Shown: positions 42,888-51,760 of the stretch, one piece after another
Numbering within the stretch: position 1 is the stretch's first letter
How the letters are laid out: every line of letters starts with the position of its first letter
Assembly (NCBI RefSeq): GCF_014650595.1
Contig: NZ_BMVG01000003.1
Span: 186,001 to 250,000 of the forward strand
DNA length: 64,000 nt
Origin: Streptomyces alanosinicus
GTDB lineage: Bacteria; Actinomycetota; Actinomycetes; Streptomycetales; Streptomycetaceae
Direction: 5' to 3'
Notes under the pieces: generated by a model
Told to the model about the DNA's origin: nothing
Databases searched by the model: none
The model's input: the letters and a program-made list of their open reading frames with translations, nothing else
Position numbers and translations under genes: made by a program

Positions 42888-42928
42888 ACGGGTCGGGGCG
42901 TGACCACGCGGGTCACGCCCCGACCCGT
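42888..42928. terminator. Perfect 18-bp stem terminator
   Basis: Arms ACGGGTCGGGGCGTGACC (42888-42905) and its exact complement (42911-42928) flank a 5-nt loop. It lies between the convergent DUF2637 and ATP-binding protein genes and can serve both. Confidence 0.85.
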
Positions 42929-43020
42929 GTCCTGGCCTTCCTCCTGCACACCCTGTCCCGCCGAACCCTGAGAGCACCCTGTCCCGCCGTACCGTGCGGG
43001 CCCGCGAGGCCCGCGGAGCG

Positions 43021-43518
43021 TCACGCGGCCTCGGCGCCCAGTTCGAACCACACCGACTTGCCCACCCCGTGCGGCCGTACGCCCCAGGCGTCCGCGAGGG
43101 ACTGCACCAGCACCATGCCCCGCCCATGGGTGTCGTCGTCGGTGTCCGGGCCCGTCAGCGCCGGTCTGCGGGCCACGAAGTCCCTTACCTCCACGCGGAG
43201 TCCGCCCGGCTCCACGACGGCCGTGAGGACCGCGTCGTGCTCGGTGTGGACCAGCGCGTTGGTGACCAGTTCACTGGTGAGCAGTTCGGCGATCTCCGAG
43301 CGGCCGGGCTTGCCCCAGTGCCGCAGCAGTTCGCGCAACTCCCGGCGGGCCTCGGGCACCGCCCTGAGATCCGCCCGCCCCAGTCTGCGCCGGAACCGGT
43401 GCGCGTGTTCCGTGATGGTGCCGGTCACTTCCCCCGTGGACTCCCCCACCGTCTCCCCCGTCGCCGCCGAGGAGCCTTCGGCGACCGCGGGACCGCCCCC
43501 TCGTGCCTGACTCTTCAT
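43021..43518 (-). CDS. ATP-binding regulatory protein (anti-sigma-factor kinase-like HATPase)
   Basis: 165 residues from the ATG at 43518. A GHKL ATPase fold of the SpoIIAB/RsbW type: the N-box ELLTSELVTNALVHTEHD, a VEVRDFVARRP G1-like segment, and HGRGMVLVQSLADAWG (G2). Streptomyces have dozens of these short proteins, some acting as anti-sigma factors. There is no linked sigma factor or antagonist here. The frame stays open 51 codons upstream; GTG starts there lack ribosome binding sites. Confidence 0.78.
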   Translation of the reverse strand: MKSQARGGGPAVAEGSSAATGETVGESTGEVTGTITEHAHRFRRRLGRADLRAVPEARRELRELLRHWGKPGRSEIAELLTSELVTNALVHTEHDAVLTAVVEPGGLRVEVRDFVARRPALTGPDTDDDTHGRGMVLVQSLADAWGVRPHGVGKSVWFELGAEAA

Positions 43519-43862
43519 GACCCCCGCCCGCACGCCGCCGGACCCTGCCCCCTGGTCGAACACGTTCACGGGGGATGCTTGCCCAGCCCGCACACAGGCA
43601 GTCATGACCCAGGCCCGATGACCGGCGGTTCGGCCACGGCGGTACGGCGTCCGGGCCGCCCGGCGATCCATCCCGTACCGGGATCACCGGCCTCCCACCG
43701 GGCACTGGGCGCCACGGACCCCGCGAAACGGCAAGGCAGATGCGCCCGGCACCAGCCGTCGGCACACCGTCACGCGCCGTGAAAGTGGCCGAAATCCACT
43801 CCCTTACGGGCCAGTACGCGTCCTTGCATGAACGGCGCCCGCGGACAGGGCTCGGACAGAGC
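43519..43862. other. 344-bp intergenic region, no gene seen
   Basis: Between the ATP-binding protein and the 3' end of poxB. I see no protein-like frame or strong hairpin; it presumably carries the promoter of the minus-strand gene at 43518. Confidence 0.4.
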
Positions 43863-45605
43863 CTACGGACGCGGCACGTTGCGCAGGTTGGAGCGGGCCA
43901 GTTGGAGCATCCGGCCGACGCCGCCGTCCAGGACGATCTTGGAGGCGGACAGAGCGAATCCGGTGACCATCTCGGCGCTGATCTTCGGCGGGATGGACAG
44001 CGCGTTGGGGTCGGTGACGATGTCCACCAGCGCCGGTCCCTTGTGCCTGAAGGCGTCCTTGAGGGCCCCGGCGAGCTGCTTGGGCTTCTCCACCCGCACC
44101 CCGTGGGCACCACAGGCGCGGGCCACGGCGGCGAAGTCGGGGTTGACGTTGGTGGTGCCGTACGAGGGCAGTCCGGCCACCAGCATCTCCAACTCGACCA
44201 TGCCGAGGGAGGAGTTGTTGAACAGGACGACCTTGACGGGGAGGTCGTACTGCACGAGCGTCAGGAAGTCGCCCATCAGCATGGCGAAGCCACCGTCGCC
44301 GGACATCGACACCACCTGCCGGCGCATGTCGGTGAACTGGGCGCCGATCGCCATGGGCAGCGCGTTCGCCATCGAGCCGTGCGAGAACGAACCGATGATC
44401 CGGCGGCGCCCGTTGGGCGAGATGTACCGCGCGGCCCACACATTGCACATGCCGGTGTCCACGGTGAACACGGCGTCGTCGTCGGCCAGTTCGTCGAGGA
44501 CGGCGGCCACGTACTCGGGGTGGACCGGGATGTGTTTGTCGACCTTGCGGGTGTAGGCCTTGACCACGCCCTCCAGCGCGTCGGCGTGTTTCTTCAGCAT
44601 CCTGTCGAGGAACCGCCGGTCGGTCTTCTCCCTCACCCGCGGGATCAGACAGCGCAGCGTCTCGCGCACATCGCCCCACACGGCGAGGTCGAGCCGGGAG
44701 CGGCGGCCGAGCACCTCGGGCCGCACGTCGACCTGGGCGATCCGCACGTCGTCGGGCAGGAAGGCGTTGTACGGGAAGTCGGTGCCGAGCAGGAGCAGCA
44801 GGTCGCACTCGTGGGTGGCCTCGTAGGCGGCGCCGTAGCCGAGCAGTCCGCTCATGCCGACGTCGTACGGGTTGTCGTACTGGATCCACTCCTTGCCGCG
44901 CAGGGCGTGCCCCACCGGGGACTTGATCCGCCCGGCGAACTCCATGACCTCGGCGTGCGCGCCCGCCGTGCCGCTGCCGCAGAAGAGGGTCACCCGTCCG
45001 GCCTCGTCGATCATCCGGGCGAGCGCGTCGATCTCGGCGTCGCCGGGCCGGACGGTGGGCCGGGAGGTGACGAGGGCGCTCCGCGCGGCCTTCTCCGGGG
45101 CCGGTTCGGCGGCGATGTCGCCGGGCAGCGCGACCACGCTGACCCCGCTCTGTCCGACCGCGTGCTGGATGGCCGTCTGCAGCAGCCGGGGCATCTGCTT
45201 CGGGTGGGAGATCAGCTCGCTGTAGTGGCTGCACTCCGTGAACAGCCGGTCGGGGTGGGTCTCCTGGAAGTAGCCGAGGCCGATCTCGCTGGACGGGATG
45301 TGCGAGGCGAGTGCGAGCACCGGGGCCATGGAGCGGTGCGCGTCGTACAGACCGTTGATCAGATGCAGATTGCCCGGGCCGCAGGAGCCGGCGCACGCGG
45401 TCAGCTTCCCGGTGAGCTGGGCCTCGGCGCCGGCCGCGAAGGCGGCGGTCTCCTCGTGGCGTACATGGATCCAGTCGATGGCGGAGTTGCGGCGGACGGC
45501 GTCCACGACCGGGTTGAGGCTGTCGCCGACCACGCCGTACAGACGGCGTACGCCGGCGCGGACGAGGATGTCGACGAACTGTTCGGCAACATTCTGTTTG
45601 GCCAT
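43863..45605 (-). CDS. poxB: Pyruvate dehydrogenase (quinone)/pyruvate oxidase
   Basis: 580-residue ThDP- and FAD-dependent enzyme that oxidatively decarboxylates pyruvate to acetate and CO2, passing electrons to quinones at the membrane. Glu51 in RHEETAAF is the ThDP-activating Glu. The ThDP motif is GDGGFAML running to VLFNNSSLG. The start MAKQNVAEQFVDILVRAGV is typical of actinobacterial PoxB. The C-terminus ends in a short amphipathic helix-like stretch that could mediate lipid activation, as in E. coli. GAGAG lies just before the ATG. The PP2C-like gene is upstream in the same direction, 84 bp away. Confidence 0.9.
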   Translation of the reverse strand: MAKQNVAEQFVDILVRAGVRRLYGVVGDSLNPVVDAVRRNSAIDWIHVRHEETAAFAAGAEAQLTGKLTACAGSCGPGNLHLINGLYDAHRSMAPVLALASHIPSSEIGLGYFQETHPDRLFTECSHYSELISHPKQMPRLLQTAIQHAVGQSGVSVVALPGDIAAEPAPEKAARSALVTSRPTVRPGDAEIDALARMIDEAGRVTLFCGSGTAGAHAEVMEFAGRIKSPVGHALRGKEWIQYDNPYDVGMSGLLGYGAAYEATHECDLLLLLGTDFPYNAFLPDDVRIAQVDVRPEVLGRRSRLDLAVWGDVRETLRCLIPRVREKTDRRFLDRMLKKHADALEGVVKAYTRKVDKHIPVHPEYVAAVLDELADDDAVFTVDTGMCNVWAARYISPNGRRRIIGSFSHGSMANALPMAIGAQFTDMRRQVVSMSGDGGFAMLMGDFLTLVQYDLPVKVVLFNNSSLGMVELEMLVAGLPSYGTTNVNPDFAAVARACGAHGVRVEKPKQLAGALKDAFRHKGPALVDIVTDPNALSIPPKISAEMVTGFALSASKIVLDGGVGRMLQLARSNLRNVPRP

Positions 45606-45689
45606 GTTCTCTCGTCTGCCCCTTCGATGGTCCCGGCTACCGCGACGACCTCCGTGGTCCTCGGTCCCATCAATCCACAGGGGCGGCGG

Positions 45690-47045
45690 TTACGCCTCCC
45701 ACACGGCCGCCACCGTACGGTCGTCGGCGTAACCCTTCACCCGTACCTGGGTGTCGGCGAGGAACGCGGCGAGGCCGGGCGGGGTACGGCCGGACCAGCG
45801 GCGGGCCAGATAGGCGCAGAGCGCGGCCTCTCCGCGCAGCGGCTCGGCCAGACCGGCGCTGCACATCACCAGCGCGTCCCCCGGGCGGGCCGGCGAGGCG
45901 TGGAACCGGAACGGCGCGCTCGGCGGCTGTGGAGCGGGCTCGTAGGGGCTCGGCGGGGTCGGGATGCCGAGGTCCAAGGTGAACCGGTCACCCTCGCCGC
46001 CGCTGTTGTCGGAATCGACCCGCGGCTCGATGTCCTGCCACTCCCCGGCCCGCAACCGGAACAGGCCGCCGTCGCCGACACCGAAGAACACGCGGGTACG
46101 GCAGTCGGGGTCGGCGGGCAGCAGCAGACAGCGCAGGCTCGCCGTGTACATCCCGGGATCGACGCCCTGCTCGACGGCGCTCGCCCGCAGCTTGCCGAGG
46201 CTGCGGTCGGTCAGCCGGTGCAGCCCCGCCTTCAGCTCGCCGCGCCGGGCGGCCCGGATGTCCTCCGCGAGCCCGTGCTGGCTGTGGCCCACGGCGCGTG
46301 CGATCCACCGGCACGCCTCGGCCGCCGCGAGATGCGCGTCCGGCGTGCCGCGCACCCCGGTCGCCATCGCGACGAGCACCAGCGCCTGCCGCCCCGTCCC
46401 GAACCGGGCGGTGAGCAGCGAGTCCCGGCGCGGCTCGCCCCGGTACCGCGCCGAGTCCCCGCGCATCGACACGGCCCGCAGTGTGCACGTCCCGTACCGC
46501 GCGCCGTCCAGCACGGTGTCGGCGACCAGCTCGCCCAGCCCCTCCGGATCGACCCCGGGCAACGCGGTCGGCTCGGGATCATAGGTGGGCGGCCCGGACC
46601 CGACATAGTCGGCGCCGAAGGGCGAAACGGGTGTGACGGGTGGAACGACCGACGTCACCGGACCACCCGGGCCGGCCGCGGGACCGCCCGCGGCGGGGTC
46701 GGACCGGGTGGCCTCGGGCATGTGCGGAGGCGGGACGGGGGCCGGCGCGTCCCGCGGCTCGGCGGGGGTGGGCGGGGCCGGGGCGGGCGAGGTGTCGGTG
46801 ACGCGTTGTGGCGGTACGGCGGGCCGGTCGGGCCGCGCTCGGCGCGGGGTGTCGTCCCCGCGTGCCACCGTGCCGGGTCCCCTGCCCGCGATCGGGGCGG
46901 GCGTCACCGTGTGCTTCGCGGAGGCGAAGCGGTCGTCCAGGGTGTCGTGCGCGGCCGTGGCGCCCGTGTCCTCGGTGGAGTCGTCGTACAGCTGTCCCCA
47001 CCAGTCGTCCTCGGGACGGGCGGGCCTTCCCCCCTGCTGGCTCAT
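45690..47045 (-). CDS. PP2C-like protein phosphatase-fold protein
   Basis: 451 residues from the ATG at 47045; an ATG three codons earlier (47054) is equally possible, and the ribosome binding site is weak for both. The N-terminal ~190 residues are disordered and Pro/Ala-rich after a DDWWGQLYDDS motif. The C-terminal ~250 residues look like a PP2C domain: LRAVSMRGDSARYRGEPR, LVLVAMATGVRG, VFFGVGDGGLFRLRAGEW and ALVMCSAGLAEPLRG. The strict metal-binding Asp motifs of PP2C are changed (usual DGHGG absent), so it may be a regulatory or binding version. It lies upstream of poxB. Confidence 0.7.
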   Translation of the reverse strand: MSQQGGRPARPEDDWWGQLYDDSTEDTGATAAHDTLDDRFASAKHTVTPAPIAGRGPGTVARGDDTPRRARPDRPAVPPQRVTDTSPAPAPPTPAEPRDAPAPVPPPHMPEATRSDPAAGGPAAGPGGPVTSVVPPVTPVSPFGADYVGSGPPTYDPEPTALPGVDPEGLGELVADTVLDGARYGTCTLRAVSMRGDSARYRGEPRRDSLLTARFGTGRQALVLVAMATGVRGTPDAHLAAAEACRWIARAVGHSQHGLAEDIRAARRGELKAGLHRLTDRSLGKLRASAVEQGVDPGMYTASLRCLLLPADPDCRTRVFFGVGDGGLFRLRAGEWQDIEPRVDSDNSGGEGDRFTLDLGIPTPPSPYEPAPQPPSAPFRFHASPARPGDALVMCSAGLAEPLRGEAALCAYLARRWSGRTPPGLAAFLADTQVRVKGYADDRTVAAVWEA

Positions 47046-47541
47046 GCCCTTCATTGTCCACCGCGCGGGCCGCGGGAAAACGGGGCATCGGGAAAATCCG
47101 GCCCACCTGGTCGCCTCGAACGGCGTGGCGAGTGAGGGACTGAACAGCCGTACGAAGGGCGGCAGATGGTCGCCGGACGGCCCCACCCCCCACGGGAGGA
47201 CCGCCCGGCGACGTCCGAAGTGACCCGGCCCCGGATCCCCTTCGCGTGGTTCGCACACGTCCGGGCCCGGGCCACGTACCGGGCGGCCGGGCCTCGATAC
47301 GGCACCGGTCGGATGGCCGGATTGTGGCTTGGTTTCCTGGGACGCAGCTGTGAATCGAAAACACCCTGCGCCTCCCGCGGTGCTGCCACCTTGGCAGACT
47401 CACCTCCGCTACGGCGATGATGTTCCGCGGCGGGTTTGCGCCGTGGCCGGTTCCCGCCAGGCCGCAGCCGTCGTGGCGGCTTGTCGGTGGCGTGTTCCCG
47501 GGCCTGACCGAAGGCCCGTCGCAGGGAGGGACGAGAGGCCG
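47046..47541. other. 496-bp intergenic region with a small dyad
   Basis: Divergent region between the PP2C-like gene and the two-HTH regulator. It contains CTGCCA-CCT-TGGCAG (47383-47397), a 15-bp dyad that could be an operator. An ATG at 47417 opens about 45 codons of low protein character, which I do not call as a gene. Confidence 0.4.
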
Positions 47542-48522
47542 GTGCTGGCAGCGATAGGGCTGGACGAGACGCACGAGGCGGCGTACCGGGCGCTGGTGTC
47601 CGTGGGCGCCGCCGACGTGTCCGATCTGGCGCGGCGCCTGGCGCTGGCCGAACGGGACGCCGAGCGGGCGCTGCGCCGGCTGGAGGGGCACGGGCTCGCC
47701 GCCCAGTCACCGGCCCGGCCGGGCCGCTGGGTGGCCGCGCCGCCCGGGGTGGCACTGGGCGCGCTGCTCACCCAGCAGCGGCACGAGCTGGAGCAGGCGG
47801 AGCTGACGGCGGCGCTGCTCGCGGAGGAGTACCGGGCGGCCGCGGCGGAGCCGGCCGTGCACGACCTGGTGGAGGTGGTGACCGGCGCCTCGGCGGTCGC
47901 CCAGCGTTTTCTGCAGTTGCAGCTGGGGGCGGCCCACGAGGTGTGCGCGCTGGTGACCGGCAATCCGGTGGTCGTGTCCGGTGTGGAGAACGAGGCGGAG
48001 GAACAGGCGGCCGGGCGCGGTGTGGGCTACCGGGTGGTGGTGGAGCGTGCGGTGCTGGACCTGCCGCACGGGCTGACCGAGCTGGCCGCGGCGCTCGCCC
48101 GTGACGAGCGGGTGCGGACGGTGGACCGGGTGCCGACGAAGCTGGTGATCGCCGACCGTTCGCTCGCCATGGTGCCGCTGACGTCGAGGACGGCGGAGCC
48201 GGCCGCGCTGGTGGTGCATGCCAGCGGGCTGCTGGAGCTGCTGGCCGGGCTGTTCGAGTCGGTGTGGCGGGAGGCGGTGCCGCTGCGACTGGGCCCGGCG
48301 GGGGTGGCCGAGGCCCAGCCGGACGGCCCGGACGCCACCGATCTGGAGGTGCTGTCGCTGCTGCTGGCCGGGCTGACCGACGCGAGCGTGGCCAAACAGC
48401 TCGATCTGGGCCTGCGGACCGTGCAGCGCCGGGTACGGCGGCTGATGGAGCTGGCCGGGGTGACCACTCGGCTCCAGCTGGGCTGGCACGCGTACGAACG
48501 GGGCTGGGTCACCCGCACCTAG
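47542..48522 (+). CDS. TrmB/LuxR two-HTH transcriptional regulator
   Basis: 326 residues from the GTG at 47542, with GAGAGG upstream. The N-terminal TrmB-like winged helix (LDETHEAAYRALVSVGAADV, then LEGHGLAAQSPARPGRW) is followed by a ligand-binding-like middle. A C-terminal LuxR-type HTH closes it (LAGLTDASVAKQLDLGLRTV). This arrangement is common among orphan Streptomyces regulators of secondary metabolism and secreted enzymes. Target unknown. The TAG stop again lies in a CTAG followed by GGCGTGTC, similar to insertion-element ends. Confidence 0.78.
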   Translation: MLAAIGLDETHEAAYRALVSVGAADVSDLARRLALAERDAERALRRLEGHGLAAQSPARPGRWVAAPPGVALGALLTQQRHELEQAELTAALLAEEYRAAAAEPAVHDLVEVVTGASAVAQRFLQLQLGAAHEVCALVTGNPVVVSGVENEAEEQAAGRGVGYRVVVERAVLDLPHGLTELAAALARDERVRTVDRVPTKLVIADRSLAMVPLTSRTAEPAALVVHASGLLELLAGLFESVWREAVPLRLGPAGVAEAQPDGPDATDLEVLSLLLAGLTDASVAKQLDLGLRTVQRRVRRLMELAGVTTRLQLGWHAYERGWVTRT

Positions 48523-48548
48523 GGCGTGTCATGGGGCACTCTGGGCAG

Positions 48549-49031
48549 ATGGGAGTGTGGGAACTCCTGCTGGTCGGCGTGGTCATCGTGCTCGGCCTGT
48601 GCGGAGTACTGGTGCCCGGGGTCCCGGGGTCGTGGCTGGTGTGGGCCGGGGTGCTGTGGTGGGCGCTGACGGATCCGCGGCCGTCGGCCTGGGCGGTGCT
48701 GGTGGGCGCCACCGGGGTCCTGCTGCTGTCGCTGCCGGTGCGCGCCGCCCTGCCGCCGCGCAGGCTGCGGCAGAGCGGCGCCACCTTGGCGATGGGCGCG
48801 TACGCGGGTGCGGGCGCGTTCGTCGGGTTCGTGCTGCTGCCGGTGCTCGGCGCGCTGCCCGGGTTCATGGCCGGCATCTATCTGCACGAGCGGCTGCGCC
48901 TCGGCCGCCACGGCGAGGCGATGGCCTCCCTGCGTACGGCGATGCGCTCGGGCGGTTCCCGTGTGTTCACGGAACTCTTCGCCTGTCTGCTGATCGCTGG
49001 AGCCTGGCTGGGGGCGGTGCTGTGGCACTGA
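48549..49031 (+). CDS. DUF456 membrane protein
   Basis: 160 residues from the ATG at 48549 (an ATG six codons earlier is possible). Three to five hydrophobic segments: WELLLVGVVIVLGLCGVLVP, WLVWAGVLWWALT, LVGATGVLLLSLPV, a Gly-rich GAYAGAGAFVGFVLLPVLGA pair, and a final LFACLLIAGAWLGAVLW. The PGVPGSWLVW and GAxxGxF motifs fit DUF456, small Gly-zipper membrane proteins of unknown function. Its last 65 bp overlap the 3' end of the convergent SGNH hydrolase gene. Confidence 0.75.
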   Translation: MGVWELLLVGVVIVLGLCGVLVPGVPGSWLVWAGVLWWALTDPRPSAWAVLVGATGVLLLSLPVRAALPPRRLRQSGATLAMGAYAGAGAFVGFVLLPVLGALPGFMAGIYLHERLRLGRHGEAMASLRTAMRSGGSRVFTELFACLLIAGAWLGAVLWH

Positions 49032-50265
49032 GCGCCCACCGGGCCCGTCCACCGGCCGTCGGACCACCGGCCGTCAGCCCGCCCGTCGGCCCGAGCGCCC
49101 GGCGCACCGCGTCCGCGATCCTGGCCATGCCCGTGTCGTTGAAGTGCAGATGGTCGCCGGGGTCGTAGGCGGGCAGCAGCCGGGTGGCGTCGCCGGGGTC
49201 GCGCAGGGCGGCGTCGGCGTCGGCGATCGCGTCGAAGGCGCCGCCGGTGCGGATGAACGTGTTCACCCGCTGCCGTACGGCCTCCCGGGCGGCGGTGTAG
49301 GCGGAGAAGCCGCGGTACGGGGTGAGGGTGACGCCGACGACCCGGACGCCCCGGGCGTGGGCGCGGTTGACGAGCGCGCGGTAGGCGTCGGCGTAGGCGG
49401 CGACGTCGTCGGCCGTCGGCGTGCCCTTGATGTCGTTGATGCCCTCCAGGACGACCAGGACCCGTACCCCGGTCCGCTCCAGGGCGTCGGCGTCCAGGCG
49501 GGCGAGGGCGTTCGGTCCCGTGCCGTCGTGCAGCAGCCGGTTTCCGGAGATTCCGGCGTTGAGGACGCCGAGCCGGCCGGTGCGGAGCTGTTCGGCGAGC
49601 CGGTCGGGCCAGCGGTGGTTGGCGTCGGGAGTGGAGCCGTTGCCGTCGGTGAGGGAGTCGCCGAGCGCGACGACGCTGCCCGCGTTGTCGCCGAAGACGT
49701 CGACGCCGGTGACGTAGTACCAGCGGTTGACGGTGGTGGTGTAGCCCGCGCCGCTCTCCTGGGCGGCCCGGCCCGCGCCGGCCGGGGCGACGTAGTTGGT
49801 CTGCAGCGCGGTCTGGTGGTAGGTCGCGGGGCCGTCGTCGCCGGGGGTGTACACGGTGACGAGGAGGTCGGCGGCGGCCGGCACGGACAGCGTCACCGGA
49901 TCGGTGAACGTGTCCTGGCCGGGCGGGACCGTGACGGTCGGGGCGCCCTTGAAGGTGGCGGTGCGCAGGGTGCCGGGTACGGCGTCCGGGCCGGCCGCCC
50001 GGCGCAGCGCGACGGTGACCGCGCCGAGCCGCAGCGGTGCGGTGCCGAAGCGGTTGCTGAGCCGGATGCGCACGGCCGTGCCGCCGACGCTGAGGTGGAC
50101 GACGTTGCGGACGGCGGCGCCGGGCAGTGCGGCGGCGGTTCCCGACGGCGCGGTCTCCCAGCTGCCGGTCCACACCGGCGGCGCCTGCGCCGCGACCGCC
50201 GACGTGCTCGTGCCCGGCAGCATCGCCAGCAGCACCACCGCGAGGACCCGTCTGACCCCGGCCAT
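48967..50265 (-). CDS. Secreted SGNH/GDSL-family esterase
   Basis: 432 residues. Residues 1-26 are a signal peptide (VRRVLAVVLLAMLPGTSTSA). An N-terminal jelly-roll-like domain (WTGSWETAPSG, VRIRLSNRFGTAPL) precedes the SGNH core: VALGDSLTDGNGS (block I, nucleophile Ser), NAGISGNRLL (II), EGINDIKG (III), and DPGDHLHFNDTGM (V, Asp-His). Family members deacylate polysaccharides or lipids outside the cell. The C-terminal ~40 residues past the SGNH core are Gly/Ala-rich and overlap the DUF456 gene antisense. Confidence 0.85.
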   Translation of the reverse strand: MAGVRRVLAVVLLAMLPGTSTSAVAAQAPPVWTGSWETAPSGTAAALPGAAVRNVVHLSVGGTAVRIRLSNRFGTAPLRLGAVTVALRRAAGPDAVPGTLRTATFKGAPTVTVPPGQDTFTDPVTLSVPAAADLLVTVYTPGDDGPATYHQTALQTNYVAPAGAGRAAQESGAGYTTTVNRWYYVTGVDVFGDNAGSVVALGDSLTDGNGSTPDANHRWPDRLAEQLRTGRLGVLNAGISGNRLLHDGTGPNALARLDADALERTGVRVLVVLEGINDIKGTPTADDVAAYADAYRALVNRAHARGVRVVGVTLTPYRGFSAYTAAREAVRQRVNTFIRTGGAFDAIADADAALRDPGDATRLLPAYDPGDHLHFNDTGMARIADAVRRALGPTGGLTAGGPTAGGRARWALSATAPPPARLQRSADRRRVP

Positions 50266-50680
50266 CTCCGAACCCGCCCTTCCCCGTTGCTCGTCGGAGC
50301 AGACCGTGCCACACAGCCGGCCCGCACAACCGCACCTTCGGCCGGGGTCCACCCGCTCGGCGCAACCGCGAGGAGGACGGCGGGACCGGGGGGCGCGGAG
50401 CCGATGCGCGGGCGTGGCGGAGGGGGTCAGGGCTGTGGGGGAGGAAGGGGCAGGTGTGTGCGGCGGGGCGGGCGGGGCAGATGCGCTGGGGCCTGTCCGG
50501 CGGATCAGGTCGCGGGAAAGTGACGGTGCCTCATCGGCGCAGGTGAGCAGGGGCTGGTGAGTCCGGCTGCAAGGCGGAGGAGGGCGTCGACGCGATGGGC
50601 GTGCCGGCCCCCGCGTCCGCGACAGGATCCCCCGGACAGGCCCTGGGCCGCCTGGCCACCGTCGCCCCTCGCGCCCCGGC
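50266..50680. other. Intergenic region containing a MITE-like element
   Basis: Apart from the element at 50490-50642, the region is G-rich and shows no protein-like frame. Its first part presumably holds the promoter of the minus-strand SGNH hydrolase gene. Confidence 0.5.
50490..50642. mobile_element. MITE-like element, copy B (153 bp)
   Basis: The ends GGCCTGTCCGG (50490-50500) and CCGGACAGGCC (50632-50642) are perfect 11-bp inverted repeats. CTGG directly flanks both sides (50486-50489, 50643-50646), a possible 4-bp target duplication. Internally it is the same sequence as copy A at 30611-30732 in inverse orientation, plus ~27 bp. It encodes no protein. Confidence 0.8.
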
Positions 50681-51616
50681 CTAGAGAGGCGAAGACAGGC
50701 CGCGTTCGGCGGAGTTCATGAAGTCCAGCATCAGGCCGTTGGCCCGCTCCGCGTGATCGATCTGGGGTCCGTGGCCGGTGCGGGAGATGATCTCGGCCCT
50801 GGCGCCGGGGACCAGCCGGGGTACGCGCTCCACCTGCCGCTCCGGGTGCACCAACAGGCTGCGCCGGCCCAGCACCAGGTACAACGGGGTGCGGATGGCG
50901 GACAGTTCGGCCTCGGTCAGCGGCTGGGGCACGGGCCGGCGGATGCGGTAGGCGCGCACACCGGTCCTGATCATGGCGCGCAGCTCCGGCACGACGAGGA
51001 CCGGCTGCTCCAGCCAGGACGCGAGGCGGGGCCTCAGCCGCTTCGGGGCGAAGGTCGCGAACAGGCTGGCGAAGATCCAGACGAAGAAGCGCAGCCCCAC
51101 CTTCTCCAGACCGCCGGGATCGAGCAGCGTGACGGAGGCGAGGCCGTGGGTGCCGCGGTACGCCTGGTTCAGCGCGAGCCATCCGCCGTACGAGGAGCCG
51201 ACGAGGTGCACCCGGTCGAGCCCGAGCCCGGCGAGCGTCTCGTCCAGCCAGCGCGCGGCGTGCTCCGGCTCATGGATGGGCGCGCGCTGCACGCTGCGGC
51301 CCGGGTCTCCCGGGGTGTCGATGGCGTAGACAGGCCGTTCGGCGCCGAGGGCCGGGGTGTTGGGGTACCACATGGCGGAGCAGGAGCCGGCGCCGTGGAC
51401 GAGGACGACGGGGGTTCGCTCGCGGGCCGCCGGGTCCTCGGGGTCGTGGCGGTAGACGTGCGTGGTCCCGTACGACGTCTCCACGTCCCGCTCCCAGGAG
51501 ATGGGCGCGCCCAGGGCGTACAGCGCGTCGCACGCCGCGAAGTAGCGCTCGCGCCAGGCGTCGCTGACGTAGCGGCCGACGTCGGGGCGGGGACGGGTGC
51601 TTGCGGACTCGGGCAC
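50681..51616 (-). CDS. Alpha/beta hydrolase
   Basis: 311 residues from the GTG at 51616, with GGAGG upstream. Motifs: VVLVHGAGSCSAMWYPN (oxyanion region), VGSSYGGWLALNQAY with the nucleophile Ser in GSSYGG, LVLGRRSLLVHPER (likely acid region) and RTGHGPQIDHAERAN with the catalytic His. No signal peptide. The substrate is unknown; the gene resembles inducible hydrolases controlled by a divergent TetR protein. The shared intergenic region contains a perfect nested operator, so it is probably repressed by the TetR protein next door. Confidence 0.85.
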   Translation of the reverse strand: MPESASTRPRPDVGRYVSDAWRERYFAACDALYALGAPISWERDVETSYGTTHVYRHDPEDPAARERTPVVLVHGAGSCSAMWYPNTPALGAERPVYAIDTPGDPGRSVQRAPIHEPEHAARWLDETLAGLGLDRVHLVGSSYGGWLALNQAYRGTHGLASVTLLDPGGLEKVGLRFFVWIFASLFATFAPKRLRPRLASWLEQPVLVVPELRAMIRTGVRAYRIRRPVPQPLTEAELSAIRTPLYLVLGRRSLLVHPERQVERVPRLVPGARAEIISRTGHGPQIDHAERANGLMLDFMNSAERGLSSPL

Positions 51617-51644
51617 GGCAACCTCCGGGACAGACGGTCTTTGT

Positions 51645-51680
51645 GATACGAACGTACCACGTTGGTGGTACGGCTGTATC
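51645..51680. promoter_or_regulatory. Nested perfect dyad, TetR operator
   Basis: Outer arms GATAC (51645-51649) and GTATC (51676-51680) and inner arms GTACCAC (51654-51660) and GTGGTAC (51665-51671) are centred on the same point. It lies 29 bp before the hydrolase start and 81 bp before the TetR start, and would let the TetR protein control both genes. Confidence 0.8.
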
Positions 51681-51760
51681 ATCAACGGTGGCCGGCCCGC
51701 AAGGGGCCGCCGGAAGCGGAACCGGCCGACGGACGCCGGCGAGGAGCGGAGCAGCGGACG

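Noticed and set aside
43740..47135. 1131-codon plus-strand frame opposite poxB and the PP2C-like gene
   Set aside because: It crosses two independent minus-strand genes and an intergenic gap, which a real gene would not do.
47417..47560. Small ATG frame upstream of the two-HTH regulator
   Set aside because: No ribosome binding site, low-complexity translation, and it runs into the regulator's start region in another frame.
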